Shown here piece after piece: positions 41,601 through 53,600 of a stretch of 64,000 nt of DNA. The position numbers were made by a program, and so were the translations under genes. Within the stretch, counting starts at the first letter, position 1. Every line of letters starts with the position of its first letter. The notes below the pieces were generated by a model. It did not search any database and had not been told where the DNA came from. It saw nothing but the letters and a program-made list of their open reading frames with translations. This DNA comes from Dryococelus australis (Eukaryota > Arthropoda > Insecta > Phasmatodea > Phasmatidae): assembly GCA_029891345.1 (NCBI GenBank), contig CM057000.1:132234163-132298162 (forward strand), given 5' to 3'.

Positions 41601-44600
41601 CAAGTCAGAAAGCAGTATGCATTATACTGTAACAATCAAAATAAAGTAAATTGTATATATTGAAGTCTAAAAAATACCTAAATGCTGCAAATGATTAATA
41701 ATACCGTATTTCGGCATGTGTGGGCAGCATATTTTTACAAAAACACTGACTACAAAAAGTGGGGTGCTGCTTATATACGGGATATTGGTATAAAACACTT
41801 TTATTTTAATATTTTCCCTAAAACATGTTTAGAAATTTGTCAACATACAGTATATTTTAATGTTTTAACTCTTAAAGGAAGGAATCTTTAAATAAATAAA
41901 TAAACACTCTTGTAGTTAAAATTTTCTGTCACAAATGATTTGTAGGGGAGAAATAAGTCGGAATTTATAATGCTGATACGGAATTGTGACTTAACAATAT
42001 TTAGAGGAATACAAAAATTCAGTGCGGCCTATACTTGAAAAAACAATTATCCCTAATTTTTCATCAAAAAATTTATGTGCGGCCTATACACGCACACTGC
42101 CTACACACGCCAAAATATGGTAACTATGGAAGTGTGTTTTGAGGTTAGAATTTCCTTTTGTTTGCATTCAGTTATAGATAAGTAACCACAAACTAATTTG
42201 GTTTGCAAATGTTATCTAACATGACTGACAAACGAATTGATGACATACATGGTTAAACAGCTCATGTGACCATGGCCCAAGTTTCATTTGCAAACATGAA
42301 CGTTTATAGGCACTTTTCAAATTTACAGCATATTCCATTATTTGTACAGGGAAGTTGAATAACATTTATTTATTTATACAATTAACTATCTTCATATGTT
42401 CAGCGATCTTTGTAAGAGAAATCCCAAATTTAGCTGTGGGTGTACCTTTCACATAATGTAGTTTACACCAAAACCATACCTCTGAACCACGTATGAATGA
42501 AAATTTCTATATGTGCCAAAATTAAGAAGTACATACTTGAAAAGAAAATTTCATGTACAGCTTAGAATGATTTAATTTTTCACAACTGGTTTCAGGGTCC
42601 CTATTTAAGACTATTGTTTAACTACATTCGAGAAACTAATGCCATCTATTTCAGTTTTCCAGGGTTTCCCAAAATCACTATTGACAAATTCTGGGGTGTT
42701 TATTTAATACAGGTCCTAGTCAATTCATTCCCTATTTTCTGAAAAAATTTAAGGACTTGTGACTATTCGGGAACACACAAAACACTTGCAAAAAATATTA
42801 AAAACCCACAAGAATGTAGGGGTTACAGCCTTGGCAGGCAAGCCTCAATTGCCAGTAAATCCAAGAAAAGTAAGCCTTCAGCACTGAACTAGGCAAGTTC
42901 TCCTTGTCCTGATGGGCTAATCAGAAACTATGGCAGAAGACAGATACCATGGAATTCATATTCATCATACCCAAAGGTAATTACCAACAAAATAAATCAA
43001 TAAAGGCCATCCGAGAGGCTGAGGAACCCACCAATAAGACGCAATTGTGTTGCTTCCTCTGCCTATGCAACCAGTTAAGACACTTTGTGCCCAACATCAC
43101 TCTCCAGATGGTCCCATTACACAATCTCCTAGAGAAGGAAACATGTACGGCGATCGGACACCTGAACATCACAACGCCTTCATCACACTCAGAAACAGCT
43201 TCAACTCAATCATTCAACTCCACCGACCACAAGGGGAGAAACGACTCATTTTACAAATGGATGCAAACCAAGAAGGATTGGGCATCATATTGTACCAAGA
43301 TGCCACAGGTGACCGCTTACACAAGCACGCGGCTGAACAAAACAGAGCCCAAATACCACATTAATGAGCAGGAGTATCTTGCCGTCGTCTAGGCAGTACG
43401 GGTATTGCTATCACCTGGACGGAAACACTTCAAACACCTCACAGATAGCAAAGCCCTCCAAAGGCTGCGCAAATCTCAAAACTCGTAAGATGAAACTGAT
43501 GGAATTTGACTTTGAGGTACAGCACTGCCCAGAGAAACGCAACAATATCCCTGACGCACATTTACGTCAGCCAGATCTTGGAGGGGACCCGAAGGAAGAG
43601 GAAACATTGAAGCAGTTAACACTGCCTCCAACCCCGACAAGAAGCTCCAAAAAAAATCTCCAACTTTTGCAACTGCAGCTCAGCAGAGAGCAAATCTCAT
43701 ATCACAAACAAGACCCGGACATTCAGCGTCTCATTCAAGAGAAACCTCACCCGTACAAACTCAGGGACGTCGTCTGGTCCCGTACTAGACATCCAGGGGC
43801 TCTTTGGAAGATCTGGATTCCAAGAAATCTATGTGCAAATCTCAGGCAACATCACCACCACACACATACTGGTCATCCAGGAACAAAAGAAACACTCCAC
43901 GATATCAAGGAGAGGCACCTCACTGCCACGGCAAAACATACCCCGTACTCCACCCTACAACGAAACTAAGGCGACCAACCACAGCATGGATGCACTTGGC
44001 AGTTGACATCATGGGCCCATACCCTCGTAATACAAAAGGGAATCTGTATTTGTTGGTGGTCACAGACATATTTTCTCGCTACGTGAAAGCATTCCTGCTC
44101 CCCAGCTAGTAAATACAAAATATACATAGGAAGATCGAAACAGAAATCTTCCCTTGTTGGGGATATCCACAAACCATTCTAACAGACAATGGCACCCCAT
44201 TCAAGAGCCAGCAATGGAGGAAGGCTTGTCTTGTCAGAGCCGTGCGGTGGAAACCTGGAATACGCCATCTTATTATCCTCAAGCAAACCCCACTGAGTGG
44301 AGGAACGAAGAGCTCAAGAAAAACTTCCTTCTCAGTGTGGAAGACTACCACCGGCATTGGGATACACACATCCCTTGATTCAATTTGCCCTCAGAAGAAG
44401 AGTAAACGAGGCCATCAGCAATACCCCTAGCAAGCTCCTCCTAGGGTGAACCCTCCATTGTCCCGGGGACTGGCAATAGGAGACACCACCTATGGAGATG
44501 CCGACACCTGAAGACATCTACCTGGCTACGTTAGCCAGGACCACAAGGACACGTGATGCCCAAGTGCAGTACATTAACCGGAAGTAACCATAATGCGGCA

Positions 44601-47600
44601 CAGAAATTGGAGAATTCACCATGGGTGAGATTGTACTTTGCACAGTCACCTGCTGAGTAAGGTGGGAAGGCCAATTCAGCGCCGGTCTAGCCGAAAAGTG
44701 GGAGGGCCCTACATAAGGTTGTGGGACACCAAGGTAATGTGTACTGGACAGAGGATGTCCGAGGGCGCATCCGCAAAGTGACTCAGAGGCAGATGCGGAA
44801 GTGTCACGGTGGAATCCAGGACCACGGAACGGAAACCCCAGACTCGTACCTGGAAGAAGAGGAAGAGAGGGAAGATGAACCTATTCCACAGACCGCCCTG
44901 GAGTTCGAGCCCCTCGTGCCAAGGGAGCTGGAACCTCAACCGAAAGTCAGAAGGAGGTATCCCCTCCCTCTATGCCCACCAGGAGCTCACCACTACTGGC
45001 ATAGAGGGGAGGTGCATCCATCAGGACCCTGTCATCAACGCCAAGCACTTATCACCAGCATATGTCGGTCCGACGATGCCGGAAACTCTCTTCAGGGAAG
45101 CGAAGTCTCCTGGTGAAGCCCTCCGGACAGAAAACCCAGCCAGAGACTTCAACCTTCCAGCCCCATCCCTGACGGGGATGGAACTCAACAAGCCATTGAG
45201 GTAGAGGCCCCCTGAAGAGCCTCTCTGCCTCCGGCCAACACCATGTAGCCTACTAGTCCAGGAGAACCTGGCAGTGCTTCTGACCACATCTGAAGGTGCC
45301 CAGGTCACGGATACCTCCCTTCCTGTTCAGGACGAGCATCGCATCGCCATCGAAATAAGGGACCACCTCGTACCTCTGTCTCCAGCAATCACCACAATGA
45401 CCACGTCAACCCAGGAAGGTGTGGTCACTCCACAAGCAGAGGAGGGAGGAGCACCAGTCGAACCGCTCCCTCTGACGGCCACTGAGGTCCTGACGTCGGA
45501 AGGCACCAAGACCTCTTCGCAGTGGTCTCATCAGCCTGTTCAAGAAGATGAGCCCATCTATCATCGCATTCCCAACACTTCACACCTCTGAAAAAACACA
45601 TTCTAAATATGATACATGCTCACTTCCCTTAATCCAACATATCCATTTCTTGCCACCATGTAATGTACAATTTAATCTTTGTTATCTGGCACTGAATGCA
45701 CCACCACATCAAGCACCATGCCCTTTTGTATTAAACCAGTACACTACACTCACTGCACCGTCCATCAGTTTACTTTGATATTACCAATCACAGTATTTAC
45801 TGTATATTTCTGTATTTTCTACTTCATTATCAATATTTTCACTATATTCCAAATACTGTCACACTGGGAGCACGTACCCATTACAACTACCAACAGATCA
45901 TTACTTTGTTTCTAATAGTTACCACCATGACAATTCCCACCCACCCCCCCCCCCCCCTCCTTGTGCATTTCTGACACATGCTTCAGTCTGATTTCTACCA
46001 CTCATTCTTTTTTTCTGTACTACCAACCTACTCATGTCTTCACCACTATCTGTGATGCTTACATCATTACTTACGTCACATGTATCAATAAACTATTGGT
46101 ACAAGGATATACACTTCACCCAAGTCACCTAATTATTATAAAAATATTCTGTCTTAGGCATACAATTTACAGACAACACAAACCTCAAATGTGCAGCTAC
46201 TATTTCATCCAGAGGTTGTTCCAGGATTTTTTCCACAGATGATTCTGGTTTCTCCAGCTGCAGCTTGGAATTGTTTGCATGGCTGTCCCTGCATGAAAGC
46301 AGCTTCTGTAAAACAAAATAATGACACAGCCTGTGATAAACAACTAGTTACAAATTCAGAATGTCCGAGCTGCTGGAATTTATAAGTAAGGACATGAGCC
46401 TGTCAAATTTCGAATAGCTGTAAGCACATACTTATCACGAATAATGTAACACAGACCCAATGGAAAGAATTAGTATAATGGCAATTTTAAGACAATGTAC
46501 TATAGTGACAAAACTAGTACATGGCGTATTTAGACACCTAGGAAGAATTTGCAGAATGGATGCAAGCATATTTTGGGGATACTAGTATGGTGACCAAATT
46601 AGTGCATGAATTGCATGAGGGATGATGCCCCACCTGACTGGGTGTTCTGTCGAGATGGGGTTGCATGTTCCCCCCTCAGAATGAGGAAGCAATGTACTCC
46701 GATTACGGGGATTGCTGGGTTTATGGTGTTGACTGCCTTGTGTGAGGCTCCTGTAAGCTTTACTATCTGTCGATAAATCTTTGGTGGTGCCAGTTTGCAG
46801 GTTGTGTGTGTCCAGGCTAGGACTGGGGCAGTGGGGATATCACGATGGAAAGACAGTTGTCTAACGATGTGAGAATGAGCAGCGGGGCAAGAGACAGGTG
46901 ATCAGACTTTGGATGAGGTGGAAGAAGGGAGATGATTCATGGAATGGAATGGCAGTCCAGCAGAGGTTTCTCAGCTATATCAACTTGAACTAGCATCTGA
47001 TTCCACACTAGTTGCTCACTCAGGCATAGCCAGAGCTCGGTGTGGAATAGCCTCTTCCCTTAGGTGAATGTAGACCCTGACAGCCCTAGTTCCCAAATTA
47101 GCAGCCTCCCTGGCCAGAGCCAAAGCTCACTTAGTCACTTTCCACCACCCAGCTTGGAGGCGCGGCATGGGGATAAGCATAGTATCACAGCTTGGTGGCA
47201 ACAATGGGGTCCAAAATGTGTGTAGCAGGATGAGTGGGACGTGCCTCTCTAAGAGCTGTAACCTCTCTCACAATGCATATGCCAGAGCATCCATCTCTCT
47301 CTTGTAGGAACAGGTTCAGTGGGGTTACCGCTGATACCCTAAGTACCTCAAAGTGTTCACAGGGCCACCTTCAACTCCTAGCAGAAGAGCAATCGGTTGG
47401 GGTGGCTACCGCCACAGGACCTTTGCTCCCTATTAGTGTGGAAGAAGGTTTAAGCACTCCTTCCCCATGGCAACCAGCAAGGAGGGATTACTGCCATACC
47501 CCAGTCATCAGCAATGAGAGGAAATACTGTTTGTAGTGTGCCTTAAGGACAGGAGGGGGAAAACTATACCTCTAAGCCTTAATGACAAGCAAGTGAATGC

Positions 47601-50600
47601 TCTGCCGTTAAGGTGGGTAGAGATTACGCACTTCTTCTCCATGTTGACAGACAAGGCGGCACTACTGTCATATCCCTACCAACAACACAGGACGGAATAC
47701 AACTATCAATAAAGCCCGAAGAACAGAAGGGGGGGGGGGGGAGGGAGCAGCCTACTCAGACAATTAAGTATGGTTAGAATTTGTGGATGAAATGGGAGAA
47801 AGCAAGGAGGAGGGTAAAAGAATAGAGAGTAGAGCATAACGAAAACACCAAGATTGATATGATTGGACCAGCTAATAAGTCAAACACATCCAGCCTGTAC
47901 CCTATTTGAAGCCTTAAGGGTGATCCCTAGGATGCCAAGTAATACACAGACATGACTCTTGTGTGTCGCTGGAGAGGGGCGAGGGTAACCCCGAAGATCT
48001 CTCAGCGTGACGTAGGCCATTGCTTGAAGTCTCGAGGTTCCCGTAGGTCGCAGAGTTCTCTCGTAGACGGAGGAGACAGTAAAGTCGCTGAACGATTCCC
48101 AGGAGGAGGACAGTGCGGCCAGGATACCGGCCAATGCCAAACTAAATTCAGGGGTAGCGTGACCTCTTGTATATGCTCCGACTGACCAGGGATGAGAGAG
48201 GCAAGTGAGGCATGGAGGGAGAGAGAGAGAGCAAGGCACCATTTAGCACATGCCATACCACCTGTGGCAGTGAGAGAGGACCAACCATACCACTTGTGGC
48301 CCCCTTCACCAGAAGAGTGTCAAGGCATCATGTAGTGTGCACAGCTATGCTTTGCAGGCAGTCTGTCTACAGGTGGCAGCAGCCAAAACAGGTGGCAGTG
48401 CATCTATAAGACGTGGGAAACTGGGGCGTGTATGTTGCCCTTGGCACATCAGGCTATGCAAGAAAGAAGGTAAGGCAGTACAAAATTTTGTTTTTGTCAG
48501 AAAGCAAAGTTACTCTAGCATGTGAACCAAGACAATCAGACAGTAGAAAATTGTAATTAAAGATTAACCTGTTACAGCCAGAAATCAGTTATTTTACATA
48601 CATTTATCCAAATTGCAAGCTAAGAGGTCAAATTACACAAAAGTGTGTCAAAGCTGAAAATGGGAGACCTTGAAGGTTAGCACTGACAGGATGTGTAAAT
48701 GTGAGTGTAGGGCACAAACATCCTGGACTGGACATATAGTGACAAGTGGAAAAAATGGCACTTCTGAATGCAATGCACACCTTGTCACTATAGAATGTCA
48801 TGAAACTAATGTTTTTGGAGCTGCAAACAAGATGGGTATTTAAAATGAGACTCCTGCTCCAAGGGACAACCTAAAAAAAGGTCAAAACAAGAGACATAAA
48901 AATGAGACGAGTGGAAGCAAACAAACAATGCAGATAACACAAACAAGAAACAAGATCAGTGAATTTGAAGAAAGGTCAAGTGATCAAATGAAGAAATAAA
49001 TATCTAACAAAAGCAACTGGATAATACCATCCTGGAATCCTGAACTGCAGTTGCAGAGAGGAAGTTATGACAATATAATTGGATCAAACAACACAGTTTC
49101 TGTCTTCAGTGATGGTGGAAATTGATATCGACAAGACCATACCCAAGTGGATTCAGCAACCATAGCCAACTTCATACAAACTGACTAGTAAATGCCCACG
49201 GTGAGAGGAAAACTGTAGCAAATAGAAAACTCTAGCTAATGTATGAAAAGTAGAGCTTTCATAAAATTGTCACCTGCAGGGCACACAATATTGAACCTAC
49301 ACAAGCAAAGCTCCTGAAGGTAAACCACCTGGAAGACATTATTTAAGCTACGCATATCAACACTACTATGACTATGAAATTGAACTGAAACAAAGACACT
49401 GCTGCATAGCCACTGAAGAATGATTTGCTGCAAATTGGGTTTAGATCATAGAAGAAATTTGCAGCTGAGAATGCATAATGCTATATTAAACTGAAGTTAC
49501 AACACAGTTTACAACTACAACTCCGAATCACCTTAACTATGACACCAAATCACACAAAAACTCTCACTCCACAACCTTCTCAGCAAGTAATTACCACAGC
49601 AGTCTTAAGTATTTAATTGCAAGTTAAATATATTTAAGTTAATTGTATTAGAAAAATATATACCAATCTGAAATGCTTGCTGTAACAGCCATGTTACTCT
49701 AATCATCTCATCTACAGAACATGTAAAGCTTATACCCAACATGTGAGGATCAGTATTTCATGTGTCTAACCTAGTATTTTAGTGCTCTAAACCTAGTAAC
49801 TTTAAATTAACCGAACAGTTACACAAAATAACTGCATCTTCTAGATTAAAAATGATATCATTCAAGCCAGAGTTGAAGTTTCTAGGTATTAAGACAAACT
49901 TCAAGACATTTGTCACCGCATGGAAAATGTGTCGTCCTACTTATCATGTGTGTGCCTGTCGACGAGTACTACACTGAGTACTTAAATTCCTGTCATTTTA
50001 TATATATAAAGTTTACGTCAAGTTTGTGTTGGCAGCTTGCACCACTCAGGTCAAAGCATATTTATGCCATTTAAACACTTTGGGTGTAACCTGAATTTTA
50101 CACATGTGTTTTCGAAGTAATTTCACTTAATACTGTAACAGCAATTAATTAAGTCCCAATGAATTTTTTAAAACCAAAATTACGGTAAATTTTTGTCTTG
50201 GAAAAGTTAGCCACCAGCACAAAACCAAACAATTAGTCAAGATGAAAAACATGCATCTCTTATATACGACTAACCCATGTAAGACACACATGCCAGAGAT
50301 GTCATATGTTTGCAAATGTGCATAGTTTTAAAACTAAAACGACATATATAGCACATGTTTCCAAACACCCTATTTACCAGTTGACTATGAAATACTTATT
50401 TAAAGAGAGAAACAAAATAATGCAAAAATAACCAAAATAAGATTACTTACTGAATGAGTCCATTGATTGAACACAGTGTGTCGTTTGCAGAGTATTAATT
50501 TATACTTCAAAACCTATTCTTGTTTTTTTTTTTTATCAAATACTTAAATTTTGTCATCATGAATTTTATCTTGTGCTCAGAGCTGACTAAGAAGTTGATT

Positions 50601-53600
50601 TTCGATACTGAGTATTGATAGAGTGAGTGAGCAAAGAGATTTGGGTGGCTCTTAACATTGACGTCTTGGGAGCCGATGAGGGTGAAGCAGGGCGAGTACG
50701 GAGCAGTGCTGGAATCAAAGGGCAGGGGCAACATGAGCTCCCTGAGAAAACCTGCCAAACAGCAGCATCGTCCATCAAACTTCACACATGAGAAGATTTG
50801 GAAAATCTGGGGGCAACCCCACTGGGATCTGAACCTGGTCTGGTGGGAGACTAGCAGTCTAACTACTACATCACCACGCCACCATTGTTAGAGAATAAAG
50901 TAGTTCTTCACCTTGTAAGTTTCGCAAATAAGTTTTACTCCACTTAGAAATAGAGAAGGACCATTCTGCCAATGCACTTGTAACAGGACTGGGGAAGATA
51001 CAACTAGATAGTTTACACACTTTGGGGAAAACCTGGATGAGATCTCCTGACTTCAGAAATTGATGGAGTTCTGCAAAGCTGGTAACTGTGAACTGATGAA
51101 TGTTGTGAACCATTAATTCACTTTGCTACCTGGTGAAATCGGAATGGTGGCCAAAATTTTCTTTCAGCGAATTAAAACATTCTTGAATGTTCCAAATCTT
51201 ATAGGGTCCCCCAATTCTATAAATTTTAGTTTTTCCATTGCATAAAATCTGGATGTTAAACTTGATATCATTACATCAATAATTTCAAAGTACAGCCTTC
51301 TGTACAATGTTTTTATGCTTATAAACTCTCTGCGAGATTGAATCAAAATTATCTCTTTGTGTTTTTGAATTACATATTATTTACCAGGACTGCATTCTGT
51401 AAACACTTGACTTTTTGTTTGAAAGGGTGAATAATTTATGGTCAAACAAATTAACATTAATTTAAATCCATACCTTACCCGAAATTAACACAGAATCCCC
51501 CCTCCCCCACACCATAAGCTGATGCATAGCCAGATACTCTATGGAGGCCAGCTACCACTGCATCATCTCACTCGGTTTAAGCAAAATGGGAAACTGCCAC
51601 ACACATGGTGTACATCTGCACAATTATTACATTACATAAGAAACCTAAAATGAAGAGTGAAATTTAAGTATGTCATGTTTTAATTACATGCAAAATAAAT
51701 TGCTCCTACTGCTTTTGTACAGTGAATTTGCAACCTAATAATTAGACACAAGATATATTTCCTGTCGTGGTCTGTTACCTATGAGAGTGAATGGGAATAA
51801 CTCAAGAAATTTAGTGTTACTTTTTATTCTAATCATAAAATTATTGAAAAGTCAGAGTAATAATTTTCCCTGACTGGAGAATTCAGAAACTGTGAACGGC
51901 TGGAAAGTGGGGGTGGAGCCGAGTGTGTTCTACAGGAACCAATTTTCTTGCAACATGCACCAAGCGAGGTGGCACTGTAGTAACACATGGGGCTCATGCA
52001 TGGGAGTAACCATCTTTGATCCTCTGTCCAGACATCCTGATTTCAGTTTTCCATGGATTTTTTTTAACACTACACTCCAGGCGAGTGCTGGCATGGTTTC
52101 CAAATATAAGCTGTGGCCCCTTCCTTCCCTGTCACTAATTATCAGACACTGCTTTCGTCTCTAATGACCTCGCTATGGACAAGATGTTAAGAAACTTACA
52201 GTCCATTTTAATGCAGTATAGATTAGCATGCAAACATTCTCATGATAACTCGTGTAAATGTTGATATTTTGTATTAGGGATCATCTGAAAGAATACGAGA
52301 AGATAAACATACAGATCTGGACCATCAGCATACAGCAACATCACAATTCATGCTCGGAAATAATGATACATCATCTGGTAACCAGCAAATCAATTCTCAG
52401 TTACCGACGATGAACAAGAATGTTGATGTAGATGAGGCTAGTGATACCCAGCTGATAACTTTTCAGTCAACAAGGAGGACATAATTTCAACTCCTGCTAC
52501 CCAGTTTTTCTTCTTATATGACGTTTGTCTTCTTGCATGACCTTATCAACCCTCACAGGTTTTGCTATTGTTGGTGTGTATATTTGTAAATAGTACTTTA
52601 TTGTGAAATTACTCTCGTGTTCGTTGTGGTAAATAAACAGCCATATTTCCAATAAGGCAGGAACCATTATTTCCAAAGTCGCATGTAATCCAACCTTGTC
52701 TCTCGGCCGGTGTAAGCACATTATGGCTTGCGCGTACATTAGAAGCAGGGCAGCATGTGTGTAATGTGCATGTTAAGTGCACAGAAAGTGGGCTATGGCA
52801 GAAGCTACCAGAAAAGAGTGCATGTTAGACATAATGCATTTCGTTCATTATTTTGCCTATGTTGAATCACGTATGTTTACACTGGTAGGCGCTTCACGCA
52901 TTTACTCTAGGTATGAGTCATATAGTTTTAAAGCACATTTGCCTTTGATATTGAAATTGATGTTTAATTTCTTTTGGCATTTGTTCCCTTGAAAGTCATT
53001 AACTTACGGGGTCGTTAGTTCCAGATCTCGTGCGAGTCTTTCCGGAGGTTGTTTGCAATATACAAAAGCTAGCGGCTTGCCCCACCGGAGCGACGTTTTA
53101 CGAGACAAATTGTATTGGTACCTTCACGTTGAGACCATGCCTCGACGAAGGAAACTGTTAATCTTTGGTAACACTTGTGCTGTCATGAGACACCTACATT
53201 ATGTTTTGCATTACAAATGTTAAAATGCACGTAGTTAGTGTGATAAAAACCCCTGAACTAGACGCTATTTCATATTGGTGCATTCAGGCGTGAACCTGGC
53301 CTTAGGTGTTTTCATTAATGAGGTTCGAACCATCAGTGAAACAAGAGTGTTTTTATTGTAAAGGAATCTAATGTATAATTCCTTAATGCTCTATGTACCT
53401 GAAGGCACAATTTTTTTAATTTTAAAGGGTTTAAAATACAAACAAACCAGTTAAATGCTTGCACACTGTATTGTCTACTCAATGAAATGTGAGCCGTCTG
53501 TGGAACTTGGCACTGTTGTAAAACAATTTAATGCTTAAGTTTTTAAAGCTCTATGTACCTGAATTTACTAGGAAATAACACACATAACATGTTTTATATT

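Noticed and set aside
44709..45591. Tail region after gypsy integrase considered as an envelope gene
   Set aside because: No signal peptide, furin-like site or membrane segment; the sequence is polar and proline-rich and matches a tail in the other retroelement.
47880..48256. Minus-strand ORFs of 84-120 codons in the GC-rich block
   Set aside because: Composition-driven open frames on both strands with no homology, start context or splice signals that hold up.
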